Source of the DNA: Anarhynchus alexandrinus
Taxonomy: Eukaryota > Chordata > Aves > Charadriiformes > Charadriidae
Length of the DNA: 64,000 nucleotides
Direction of reading: 5' to 3'
Assembly: GCA_008711295.1 (NCBI GenBank)
Contig: VUYV01000620.1
Span: forward strand, 124,001 to 188,000
A program made the position numbers and the translations under genes. This document shows positions 14,639-26,991 of the stretch, one piece after another (position 1 is the first letter of the stretch; each line of letters begins with the position of its first letter). A model generated the notes under the pieces. The model worked only from the letters and a program-made list of their open reading frames with translations, did not search any database and was not told the DNA's origin.

Positions 14639-15795
14639 CTCAGTCATCCACATAGACCTCCCAGGGAACTCAGTTCCTCCGTAGCGAACAATTTGAGTTC
14701 TGCATCCCTTCTGCACCACAGAAGAGCCCCTTTTAGGTCCAGAGGGAAAAGCTTTTTTTCTATTCAGTATTTAACCATGGAAGATTCTTTTAAAGAAATG
14801 GAAGATATTGGAGATGCCAATCATTAAAGAAAAGTCTTTTCCTGAGCATTAGCCAATTTCCTAGGATTCTGGGACACAGGAACAAATTTAGTGAAATATA
14901 TTTAGCACAAGGTGAACGACATAGCTTGGAAGAAGGTGGAAATGACAAAAATGCATCATCAAGAGGGGGTAAATCTTCCCATTGGCCTTTAAGAGAGCAT
15001 AGAGTGACGGTCATCGCTGTAGAACTACAGCGGAGAGAATATAAGGACAGTGACAAATTGTACCCTCCAGATGGGAATTGTCTAGAAGATGCAGATCATT
15101 CTGAATTTGAAGATAAGCCAAGTAATTCATCTATTCAAAAGATGCTTAATAATGTTAATTACAGAGATAGGAATGGAGCCCATATTTATTGCAAAGAATG
15201 GCATTTTTATGAAAGCCATCAGAGGTGTCATGGTTATGTCAGTTCTATGAGCTGTTCCCAGACCACTACTGCACCTAACAGGCCAGGACCCTCGCTCAGT
15301 CTGCACACAGACCCGAGTCCTCAGCAAACTGGAGCTCGGCAGCATATTCTCCACAAACATTGGATTTGAATGATAGTTCAACACTCACTGTGCGTACACC
15401 CTTGTCTTTTATATGCTACAGGGACTCTTCTACTTCAGAAAGTTTTGATTCTTCACTGCCTCTTCTCAGTACACCTGAAGACAGCAGCTTACTGGAGGAC
15501 AGCATCAACGACACTTGGAACATTTCATCTCCCAGTGGTACCTCATACGTTGGGGAGAGCTTACAGAGTTCACATAGCGTTTCATCTCTAGAGTCTTCTA
15601 ACCCATCTTTGTTTCAGACAAGATTCACTCCTGACCTTCATATTGTTTGTGTTTTGCATGATCAGTTGCCATTGACTTTTCTGGTGGTGCCTTATTTACA
15701 AAACCAAAGTAACACAAGGAGCAACACAACAATCTCCCATTCAGCAAGCACAGAGGAAGTGAAGAGACCACAGGCAGATCAAGAGGAACAACATG
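14639..15795 (+). pseudogene. MARCHF10: MARCHF10 remnant, large serine-rich exon broken by frameshifts and stops
   Basis: Similarity to the long middle exon of MARCHF10 is spread over all three frames. At 14639-14790 frame 2 has PFRSRGKSFFSIQYL, which matches the spacing of FRFRDEDFYSILSL in the human protein, then stops at TAA. From about 14792 to 15290 frame 1 is open (about 190 codons, ending at a TGA near 15367). From about 15290 to 15795 frame 3 carries a Ser/Thr-rich stretch (DSSTSESFDSSLPLLSTPED) and then LPLTFLVVPYLQNQ, like TPFTFFAVSHFPNQ of human MARCHF10. At least two frame changes are therefore needed. No good GT donor is seen where the exon should end. Exact borders are uncertain. 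Confidence 0.7.
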
Positions 15796-18110
15796 AAAGG
15801 CGAGGAGTGTATTCAATATATGTGCAAACTCTAGAATTATGCATAAACACATGGTAGCTAGATCACGAATTGCCAGAAACTGTGCTATAGCTAAGCGAAA
15901 AACTGTAGATTTCAAAGTTCTATTTTTATCATAGGTTGGTTTGGTATTTGACTTTTTTTTGTAAAGAAAGGGCTGCACTTTTCCTCTTTCAAGTTTTCCA
16001 TACAGTTGGAAACACACAAATATAAGTTCATAGTTCTTCCATCTGTATCTCCATCCTTATCAGTCACATGTGACTTTCAGCTGGTTCTGCCAGAGACGCT
16101 GAAAACCACTCAAAAAGGAGATGGTGTTTGCATCACAATACTTCTTCTACAAGTCGCACATTGAATTGCTTTATTCTTAAACACTAATAAACACCACTGA
16201 GGCTTTAACCAAGCTTTCTTGGGCAGAGACGCGAGGGAGATTTGTGGGTCTTATTGTTACAGAGTTGGAGGCAAAAAATAGATTCCTCAATGTGACAGAG
16301 TCCACCACAACCCACAAGTGTGCTCTTTAGGCAGTGGTGTACGTGGCTAACAGTGGAGTCACAGAACTTGCCCTTTCACTCCTTTATAAGGCTTCCCTTT
16401 GGGACAGATCCTATTTAACTACCACCGAGTCCTTTAAGCTCAGCTTCGTTATGTATTCCAGCTGTAATCAGAAGTTCTAGTGAAGAGACACAGCTTTGTT
16501 CATCAAAGTTATTTTTAATTGTTTGCTTGTCCTATTTTCTGTCTGTGGTCTAAATACAGTAATTTCTTTGCAGAGACTTTCAAATAAAGGCAGAATGAAG
16601 GAGCAATAGGTTTTCCTGCTGCTCATTGTAATCAACAAGCTGCTTGCTCTGTCTCAAGAAACTGGTTAAGCAATTAGATTCAGAAGTGCTATCAGGAAAA
16701 GCATTTCTGGTCCCAGCTTCGCTGCAAATACACCGTCTGTAGTTCAGAGCGTGTCGGCTGTCCCAGGGGACACGGCAGACAGCTAGACAGAAGTTTCAGA
16801 ATGAAACGTTTCTCTTCAAGAGTTAAGGAAAGTCAGAACCAGGGGTGCTACGCTGGGTGGCGGTAACAATTTAGATGGAAGGAACTTCTAGAGTTTTTTT
16901 CCTGTTTTGCACTGAAAGGTTGTAAATATTCATCTTTCCTGCTATGCCAACAGGAAGCCTCCCTTCTCTGGAGTTTCCTCAGTCTCCCCATGACATTAGT
17001 TGGAGTTAGTAATGGTACCTGTTCTGTCCAAGAAATCTACGGGGAGACATGCCAGAAACTGGGAGAAAACATAACCAAAGGGCAGACTAGAAAGGAACCG
17101 AAAGCTTTACAGGTAAACAGGTCTCCTGTTATTCCAGCTTTCAGACAAAAGCCTTTTCCTTCTTTCTCAACACAAACCATTTAGGCAAACTAAACCATGG
17201 CTAGAGGGGGATGGAAAAAGGGAGATCCCCTCCCCCCAACAACAACATTCTGCTGGTGGCATTAACTTAAAGAGTGGTTTTCTGAGATGTTATATTATAT
17301 GTAGCACTTCGGGGTATCAGTAGGCAAAGTTAAGAATGGAAATGTAACTCCATGTGGTTAAGGTTTAAACGTGTGAAGTGATAAAGTCACAAATTGCTTT
17401 TTCATTTTCATATTTTTCCTTTTACTGTATTAGTTAATCTAGAGTCCAAACCAAGGCTCAACAATTTTGTTGTTTAGTATTCTATTTATTAAATAGGAAC
17501 CCAATCTGCTCATCAGATTTCATGCAAAAAGCACCAGATCATAATCAGCAAATACTTTGCATGTTTTTGCCCATCAGTCATAAATACAAAGCCATTAAAA
17601 TGTTTTGTAACATAATATTTTTTTTCCTCCTTGGTTAAAATATCACTCTTCACCAAGAAATGAACTTCCCTTGCATCACTACAAATCTAGAAAGGTTTCT
17701 AGAAAGAAAGCCACTCGGGACAAATATTCAGAACTGATGCAACGCCAGCACAGCTGAGAGGGGGGAGTACTCAGCAGATACCTCCTCTCACGTTTGCTGG
17801 GCAGCGTTCACACACACTCATTCTTCTCGAAGAACAGTGGCTGTACGATTCTCTGCAACACATCATCAGATTTGGATTGCACAAAAGCTTAAAGGGGATT
17901 TAGACGATAAGGTTTTTTCCTTTGAACATTTATCAGCTTTAAGGTACATATTAACTCTAAACTGTTGGATATTGTACTTTCAGGTCACCATCATGTGATA
18001 AAGGTCCTTAGTAAAATTTCTCCAAATCCTAGATCATCAGTGCAAAGATACTGTCAACTGTAGACTTTGCCAAGAACAGTGTTTGATTTCTTCTGTTTGT
18101 GTCCTAATAG
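15796..18110. other. MARCHF10 intron-like stretch
   Basis: No exon, RNA gene or clear transposon is recognised. Small open frames exist without splice context. Confidence 0.55.
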
Positions 18111-18278
18111 TGTCCTGGCAGAAGACTCCGAAGAGGAAGGAGATCAGTATCGTATCTGTCAGATTGCTGGAGGTTCTCCTACAAATCCACGGCTAGAGCC
18201 ATGTGGCTGTGTGGGAAGCCTGCAGTTTGTTCATCAGGAACGTCTTAAAAAAATGGCTCAAAGCTAAAATAAAGTCAG
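18111..18278 (+). pseudogene. MARCHF10: MARCHF10 remnant, RING-CH exon with lost zinc ligands and a frameshift
   Basis: The exon has an acceptor (CCTAATAG) and a donor (TCAG then GTGAGA). It encodes EDSEEEGD followed by RICQIAGGSP, EPCGCVGSLQFVHQE, a near-exact match to the start of the MARCHF10 RING-CH domain. A RING-CH (C4HC3) domain binds two zinc ions and recruits the E2 enzyme. Here the first ligand cysteine is Tyr (TAT, 18148-18150) and the cysteine of the His-x2-Cys pair is Arg (CGT, 18241-18243). A run of seven A at 18247-18253 has one more base than the frame needs, so the reading ends at a TAA 8 codons after the start of the run. Downstream of the run the conserved W-L-K pattern is visible in the +1 frame. 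A working ligase cannot be made from this exon as written. Confidence 0.88.
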
Positions 18279-20331
18279 GTGAGAGAGAGAGAGAGACCCG
18301 CAAGATATAACCCATTCTGTTGAGATGCTTCTGCCAAATTTACCTCTCAACTAATTCCTCTATACTAATGGCTGAACAAGTCTTCAAATTTACTCAGAGG
18401 ACACATTTAACTCATAGCTTGATCACCATGGTAGTATTTTTCTGTAGCACAAGCATTCTCAGTGAAATAACAGTAGATATTAATGTCTTTGATGAGGCTA
18501 CTGGTATGTAGCAAGCAGATCACCAAAACAATAATTTTCTAGTGCTTGGTTTAGATTAAAACAAGATCTTTGATATAAAGTGCTGAAAGACTTAATGAGC
18601 CAATCTACAGCAATTAGTAGTATCAGGCAAACAGCAAATTTTGCAGGGATCATAAACTGCACACGTGACACTAATAGGCGAGAGAAATGTTTGAATGACA
18701 AAAAAAAAAACATAAAATGAGACGAAACGTGTGAAGTGTTGGAAGAATTCAGATGGAGAGGGGAGGAGGAATATGAGCAGTACGAATTTTAGCATTCAGG
18801 AAGGTGACTCCCAGCTAGAGAACAATCCTGTTGATTATTCTTTGATTTCACCCTCACTTATGTCAGCATGCTTTTTTTCCCCAAGCACTATTCTTGCTGT
18901 GCCATTTCTAGTTCCATTCTGAATGAAGATTATCAGTGATGTTATATCACTGCACATTTAGATTATAAGTGCATTTTCCCAACATGGACCCTATCTTTAT
19001 CAAGAGATTGAAGGTAATCACAACACAAGTTAGTTTGGGGTTTTTTTTTATTATTTTTTTAAAGATGCATTCTACAGTGTTTGTTAAGCACTTCGGTATG
19101 CTATGGCTTCTGAAGTCCTAAGTGAGTTGTATAATTTTCAACTTACTCCTTGTAAATAAGCACTTAAAAATACAAATTAAAAAAAAAAAAAAACAACACC
19201 CCATCAGATAATAACCAGAGAATTAATCTCCAGAAAGGATATAAGTAGCTATATGATATACACACACCCCCTAACCTCATGTAGATTGTGTAAAACGCCA
19301 ATCCTGTTCGCGGGAAGATAATAGTTCACGCCAGCTTTGTTTCTTCAGTCTTAAAAGGCAGATGATACATCAGTGAAATCCTGTGTACTTGGTCCCCTGC
19401 CAGGCCTTGTTCATTTAAATTCCTGGCTTGCCCCCAGCTTAGGGAAGTGAGTCACATTTCCCAAACCTTCCCCAAATCCTGTCCTCATAGAATAATTTCA
19501 GTTTCCCCCCAGTGCTAGCTGACAGCATACAGGGACCTGGTCCTGTTCAAGGGAGTTCCTGAGGTAGTTTTGGGCGTCAGAACAAGAAAAGAGGTGGTGG
19601 TATGTTAAGCAAAGAAAGAACTAAGCGGAACCTTGTCCCAAGAAGCACATTTGACGAGATATCAATCTTAACAAGCAGAACTTTTGCTTCTGGTTAGCGA
19701 AGCATGTGGGGAGGGTTTCTTTGTTTGTTTTTGTTGCTGTTGGGGTTTGTTTTGTTTTTTTAAAAGCAGGCCATCCGCGCACATGGTAAGCAGGGCTTTT
19801 CCCTCTTTAGAAGTTTTTGTTCCACATCTTCCTTTACAAGAAAAGAGAAAAAGATAATCAGTTTAGAAGGTGGGAGTGTATCCATTTATTTTATGGCACT
19901 CAAATTAAATGCATTGTCTTAAAAATGAGGGGAAGACGCAAGTAAACAATTCCAGGCAATTCTTTGGCTGTGTTGGTACTGACAAGGCCTTAGACAGAGG
20001 TTTATTTATGGAGTCCATTATTGCTTTTTACATCAGTGTGGCTCATGATCTCTGCAGTTTTATTCCATAAAAGCTACAGATTTTGTCATTTAGAAGCAAA
20101 CAGAAAATCCAGCACAGTCATATACCATGCAGACTATTCCAGTTATCCCTACTACTACATGTGTTTAGTATAAAAAAAAGATGTGGTTTCAAATGATTCA
20201 GGAGAACTCCAATAAAAAGATAGCAATCTGTAGAAGACGGCTTTAAAATAAAAAATTTCCTCATTCCAATTTTGTAACAGGCATGATGTAATTTAAGGTT
20301 AAACACTTATTTTCTTTTTGCCTTATTGCAG
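18279..20331. other. Intron between RING-CH exons
   Basis: Starts with a donor embedded in a (GA)n run (18280-18296). Contains A-rich tracts near 18699 and 19178. No gene is recognised. Confidence 0.6.
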
Positions 20332-20441
20332 GGGCTGATCTGGAGGCTGTGAAGACCTGTGAGCTTTGCAAGCAGAACCTGATAATTGATGTGGACAATT
20401 TTAACGTGAATGCATATTACAGAAATCACCAACAGTCATGG
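20332..20441 (+). pseudogene. MARCHF10: MARCHF10 remnant, end of RING-CH domain
   Basis: A 110-bp exon with acceptor TTATTGCAG and donor GTAAGA. With the single base carried from the previous exon it reads GADLEAVKTCELCKQNL and then IIDVDNFNVNAYYRNHQQSW. The last zinc-ligand pair (CELC) is intact. The piece is intact by itself and in the normal phase relation to the previous exon, but the frameshift there would prevent its translation in frame. Human MARCHF10 has GADLGAVKTCEMCKQGL at this place as I recall it. Confidence 0.85.
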
Positions 20442-23400
20442 GTAAGAAACTGCCTCTCTTCAGATAAGAGTCCATAATCCTATTTTGATATTGCTGCCTT
20501 GCAATATTTCAATGTGTAGCGAAATGTCAACATAAACTGAAACCTGCTAAACTGTGAGAAAGAGATATGCTTACTTATGCAGATTTCGAGAAATGTAAAG
20601 AGACCTTATTCATTTTAGCCTCGGATTGTATAATCCCGGAGCATTTCACAGAACTGCCCAATATCTGGAGGCTTTGCATAGAGAAAACCTGTAATTAAGC
20701 ATGGCAGTGGAAAAAAATTCTTGTTTGTTATGTAGATACAACATTGCAGGAGAGAAGCAGATTAAGGCAGAGCAGCCAAGGATTTCATTGTTTGTCCTTC
20801 ACAACGTTATGTAAGATGCGGAATTTAGCAAACTAAGCAACAGAAGCATTGAACATCTTCCTGTGAGGGCCTTTTTTTTTTTTCTTTATTTAAATGAACA
20901 TGGAATTTTAAGAGAATGAAATACAGGAATGATGGACCACAATATTGAAATTAAAAGCCTCTTTTTTTAATGATAGCCAAGAATACCCCATTTTCTGAGA
21001 AATTAATCTTACCAAAGCCAGATGTATTGATTTCATTATAAGATGATGCTAGTACTGAGGAAAGATATCAACATGCTCAGCAACCAAATAAAATCTTCTT
21101 GGTAAGATTGCAAAACACTATTCTTGAATTTTAATGCACAAATTCTATCCGTTCGTTGTTACTGACAAGTTTCCATGCCCCTAGGGACTTCAAGTCACGG
21201 ACAGGACCCCACCACGCAAGCTGTAAGTAAATAACATATTACAACAAGGCCTTTTAGCAAATTGCAATAGAAATCGCCTTCTCCAGGAGTCTTGCGAATG
21301 TCTTGGCTTTCCTCAGAGTGCCTGGTGGGAGTTTCACTCCCCACTTCTACTCACCCTTTCTAGTACTAGCAGTTAAGTAACAGGGCTTGCACGTGAACCG
21401 CACACACGCACTTCAGTTTTGAAACTTTTAAGTACTTTGCAGAATTTGAACTGATGCCTGTATTGGAGTCTAGTTAGATAAATCAGCGCATCGTGCTTGC
21501 ACATTCCACGCAAGGAGAAACTGCAAGGCTCATTTCCTCCCCCCAGGCATTTTAAAGATGGGATGAATTGCAAGGGTGAATAATTGCTAGAGTATTTAGA
21601 GTAATTAAAATTATAGGTTGTGTTTCTTCCTTGAGGTGTTTTATATCATATTATACTGCTGTACTTTTAGGGTATTATTTGTGATGCATTCCAAGTGATG
21701 CCAGAAGCTTCTAAAACATATGGTTAGGTGCCCTTTTCAGCATTTCTGCTCATCTAAATAAATAATTCAATGTGCCAGAGTCTTTCCTATCGACTAGGAG
21801 AAGATGCACAATCTGGTAGAAGTGTCTTTCTCAAATTATTTGCAGTAAACAGTGTATATTTCCCCCATCTGCATGCCTTCAGGCCTTCCTTACTCATAAA
21901 AAAAAAGTAAATGATTTCCCAGAATGCTTTGACAGAAGTGTTCACCAGCAAACTATTTTCTAGATGATTGATTTGCCACTATGCTGTAAAATACATATGA
22001 ACAGAAAGCCTTTTACTTAGGCTGAGATTGGCAGACACTCATTGAAAGCCCAAAGGAGAAGAACATCATGACTTGAGATGTCCAAAAGAAATACAGAAAT
22101 TTAGGGGAAAAGGGTGGAGAAAGATGCAACAGTTAAAAGAACAATTTGGAGAGAATTTATAAACATGCTAAAGCATAGAATACTGTAGCACAAAGAATAC
22201 ACCAACCAGGTTACAACCTTTCCCAGGTGTACCAGAATACCTAACCCATGAGATGGACACCCCACCCCCCCAAACCACCTACACCAGAATAAAAACAAAA
22301 CAAAAAAGGTGTTTTGATCAAAATCCTGTGGAATAGGATGAGTTCAAGGTTAAGGGTGATGCTGCTCCCGTTCACAGGCTGGCTGGTCCTGCCTCTTCCT
22401 ACTTAGAATTTTTAAAAAGATGATGGTACTTCTCAGGAACACTATTAGTAACCTTAAGGTAGCTTTTATCAAGGTTGGATTTACATCCAGCATGTGCATT
22501 CTGTAAGTGCACACGTACAAAAATCCCTCCAATCCACTCTGCCATTCTCTCTCTCCCCTCACACAAATGCACTTACATATACACATCATTTTTGTCTCTA
22601 ATCAGTGGAATACAGCCATCTCTGACTTGGAATGAGGGCTACTCTTCCACGCCAGCAATATTGTACAGTGTATTTACAGGGGAAATAATTAATAATTTCT
22701 ACAGTTTGCTTCACTATTGGCAGCTGGCACTTTAATTACAGAGGCAAAATGCAAACAAAACACTTGTTTGTCAAGAGCGAGACAAAATAAGTGTTTTGTC
22801 CTGAGGGTTGATTAGATTCACTATTAAAAAAAAAAAAAAAAAAAAAAAAGAAAAGGTATTCAATTAGAGCCATAGAGTGGAAATTTGGGGAGGCAAAAAT
22901 CAATTACCCCCAGTGGAATGCAGCCAGGATGCTGCATTTTATTTTATGACAGTTACAAGTGCCATGAAATCTTCAGTACCTACAGGTGGTCAAGATCTCT
23001 TGCTGTATCTCACTGAGAATTGACATTTGTAGAGGCAGTTCATCCTTGTTTCATGATCTGGTTTAGGAAAGCTTAACACCATCTATTTCTGCACCTGGTT
23101 CCCCACAGTGCCAGGATTTTCCTTAGAGACCTTCCATCTAGGAATGCAGGAAATTCACTCTTTTTTTTCTTTTTCCATATTAGCGATTATTATCTACGTT
23201 GTAGTTGATCTCGATTAAAACAGAAAGCAGCCACCTCCTCCCAAAAACCAAACACACACACACACACCCCCCAGTGCTGGAGAGTACATCTGTAGTTTTA
23301 ATTGCACCTTTTTTTCCTTTTAATTGCTGCTTGGTATTTGCCATTGCTCATGTCAAATCAGTACTTCACATTTGTTTTCTTCCTGGTAAACTGTATCAAT

Positions 23401-26400
23401 CTTTACTAATATTCACTGGAATAGACCCATTCCTCTCCTGGGGACTTGCCAAGTTCCATTCTGGACAGGTATTGTACTCATACAGTGTTACATCCCATAC
23501 TCCATTTTATACCTGAGGCCAGACTAAATGTTCATCTTTTAGTTACCTGTGTTCAAAACCTTCATTCTTTCTTTTTTAAGAGGATGTTGTCTCAGTAAAA
23601 CTGGCAACTCTGCATTTTTGCAAGCCAGGACTCAAAATTTAAGACAATTATCTCAGCATCCTCCCTCCCTTCTGAGGATGCTGAATCCTCACGCTAGGCC
23701 AACAGCTGTGAGCATCGCTAATAAGAAAGATTATTATCACGTACAACATTAATTGTGAAAATAATCCAGAGTTAATAAGTGAACTGCATTCAGTAAATCA
23801 GATACTCAACTCACAGCCTTTTTGGCTGAATATGGCTCGTGTACAACTTCCTTCTTTCTGAAAGCCTCTCAGTGTGGACAGGAACAGCAACACATGAAGC
23901 AAGTTATCCTGGTCACCCCCTCCATTCTGGCCTCTTTCTTGAGGCTCTAATCCCATTACAGTACTGGACGTAGAATGCAAAATCACGTCCTACATGCTGA
24001 GTTGTGACAGGAACATACATATGCATCCGTAACTAAGTGTCACTCATATGCCCCGCAACAGCGGTGCCTTTATTTTGGTCGTGCCTTTCCAGCCATGCAC
24101 TGGAACACGCCGGCTGCCACTCAGGGTGGCCAGGCTGCACTGCACTCCTCTCTCTCACGGGGCACCTGCTTTTTAGTCGTGTAATATAAGAGAGGTCAAT
24201 TAAACACAGGGATAAATATCTATGCAGCCTATCCCAGCCACTAGGCGTGTTATCACTAGGCAGGTTATCGCTACTGCGGCATTGCCTAAGGCTGTAGTCG
24301 GTTCTAACATCTTCATGTAGTTTAGCACAAAGAGTCACCAAGAGGGAAAATACAGATTTGATTTTTACATACAGGCACGGCATAAACCAACAGATCGAGA
24401 CCACTATCTTGGTCTGCATCACCTTTACAAATAGATTCACAGAACTCATGAGACTGAGCTCCATACTCATTACCAGAAAAGCAGCAAAAATAAGTGTTTT
24501 CAGTTACCTTGTAGTTACGTCCCATCCTCACTGCTTTCTTCCGAGAGTTACAGCAGTTCACCGTTCCTCTTCAAAGCACACAAAGCCAGCAAAGTATCTC
24601 CAAGCAGACCTTCCATTCCTAAAACCAGCCAGCAAACTTCTGCTGTGCAGCTTCCTTACAGGTGTAGACTGTAATCACACCTGATCCTCATGCCCTTCTC
24701 CACATCCTAATGCAAGGTAGTTTATGTCCTTGTTGTCTTCCAATTATTTAAATGACCTTCACAGTGGTTTTCGCAGCTTAACAGAAGTCACCTGTGCTCA
24801 CCCTGCTCACCAGTCATAGCATTCAAAATCTTTTTAGAAGAGATCCCAAGTACCTTTTGGGATTGTATAGGATTATATGTCTGGAAAATGCACCTGGAAT
24901 GACTGAGGAACGAGAATTATAATGACTTTTTTGACAGTGCTAATTTAAATGAGCAACCAGCTTCTCTGGTTGATGTTAACTAGTCACCAACTCCTTTCAA
25001 TAGTTTTGGCAGTGATGCATTAGGGACTGTTAATCAAACTAAGGGTGAAAATGTGGGTTTTGATGAGGCCTTTTTGCCAGCACTCCTCCTTATGGTAAGT
25101 GTCTCAACCCATGTGAAAGGTTTTCTTGGCTGTAGGTAAATACTGTTTCCATCATCTTGGGAGATCCTTCATTATTCCGCTCATTTCAGGCGTGCAGACA
25201 GGAAGAGTTAGAATACATTTGTGGTGCTGTCATTTGTGACCGAGTCAGTGGGGTCAGCACTATGGACATGTCAAATTAAAACATATTTCCCTTGTCTTAG
25301 CTTGTTAAGAAATGCAAAGCTGCAGAGGAAACTTTCCAGTTAATTGTCAGGCAAACTCTACGTGAAACTGGGACTGTGTTCTATACCTTGCACAGCTCTC
25401 TGGAATGACATTTTTGATGTTTTCAAATTCATAGAACATCTTTTCACTGGAGCATTACGACTGTAGTTGAGCTGATCTAAAAAAAGGTCACAGCAACTGA
25501 TCCAGTGGCTGCTTGTGGTTTGAAGTCTTTCATCAGTCATCTTGAAACTGCAGGAACAGTGATTTTCAGTCCTGACTGTCTGGAGGTTGGGAGGGATTTT
25601 AATTAGAACCCAGGCTATGAGATGCTGGATTCTTGTGATTCCTTTCTAGTCTTGCCATTTGAAAATGTCCAGTCTAAAATAATACTGACATAGTGATAAG
25701 AATAATTCTTTTTCTTCTATTGTTATTGCTATGATATGTTTACCCTTACAATTAGTGTGTATTTTTGGCTTACTTATGGCTGAACATCATTAAAAAACAA
25801 GACAAGACAAAACAACTCAAAAAAACCCAAAGAACCAAGCAAACTCACAGTTTTCTCATGACAAACCATCAGTCCAGATGAGAGAACAAAAAGTAAAATC
25901 ATACTTTCAGATGTAGCACACAAAGCACCTGTTTGTGGCACATCAGGACCTGGCATTTCCACAAGCCACATCTCATTTTGACTATCTGTTATAATAAATA
26001 ATTTAAAAAACTTTCCATTTGCCATTCAGAAAGCTGAATGCAGCACCAGTGCCAGCTGAAGTCAGCGAAGAATTCAGCACTTCCAAAAATCGGGCAAAAA
26101 AGGGGGAGGATTAATCTCTGCTCAGTTTAGACTTCCCCAGTACAAAGTCAACATCAGTTGGCCACAATTTTGTTATAGTCTGCGTAGAGAAAAAGGCGAG
26201 TCAGAGAGACAGAAATATTCTATTCTGTTCTAGATATGTTTCATCTTACTTTGTGAAAGATGACTTAAACTGGTCAGCTGAGCCTCGCTGTAGAGGCTTG
26301 CCCTTGTCTTTTCAAAGGCATGGCTAGGTAATATAGAAATACATATGTCGCAGACATGAAGTGGAGCAGACAGATCACACTCAAAGTGGTTCGTGGTAGT

Positions 26401-26788
26401 TGCTATAAAAGCGGAATCGGTGTCCCCTAAAATCACTGGCAAACCCACAGACAAAAATTTCAACTTCTGAAAATTTGGGTTCAGGTGCAAGATACCAAAT
26501 GATATAACGGGTGAGAGAATTAGGTACGGAATCTGCTCTTGTGGGCAGGTCTCTGGCATGGTGCAGTAGCGGGACAGAATTACAGCTAGAATGAGTCTGG
26601 TTTCTGAGCAACCCCAATTATCTGTTAATGGCCCAGCATTACGTGGTCAAATGTCCTCTAAATTAGTCTAACTCCCTCTCCTGTAATAAAAGCCAAGCTC
26701 ATCTGATGTGGGACATTTACTGCAAGCAGGATAAATAGTACAAAATGCTGAAAAATTTTATTTGCCATAATTTTCCTAAAACCTTCAG
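20442..26788. other. Intron-like AT-rich stretch downstream of the RING-CH exons
   Basis: No exon is recognised. The next MARCHF10 exon, with a hydrophobic post-RING segment, should lie downstream; I searched all frames by eye for a close match and did not find one here. A 24-base poly(A) tract lies at 22826-22849. Confidence 0.5.
22826..22849. repeat. Poly(A) tract (24 bases)
   Basis: An uninterrupted run of A followed by GAAAAGG. It could be a retroposon tail or simple slippage; no element body was recognised next to it. Confidence 0.95.
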
Positions 26789-26991
26789 GAATTGAAGTGA
26801 CAGCTTTAGTGTCAAATGATACAATGCTGCAGCAGTCAGAGGTTACAGATGGCCTTGTTAAAAACTCTCATAAAGAAGTCTATCAGCAACAGGCAAACAT
26901 GAAAGAGAAACCACTTTCAAACAAACACTTCAGAGAGAGTACGGAATTAAAACAGAGTAGTTCAGTGAAGCTTTTCACAATCACTCATTAG
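26789..26991 (+). other. Unassigned exon-like open block
   Basis: A candidate acceptor (CTTCAG) is followed by 67 open codons to a TAG when one base is carried in. The composition is protein-like (polar, Gln, Lys and Ser rich; for example ATG-containing QQSEVTDGLVKNSH). I do not recognise it. It could be a terminal exon of MARCHF10, part of a repeat, or chance. The required phase (one base carried) does not fit the preceding exon at 20332-20441, which ends on a codon border. Confidence 0.2.
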
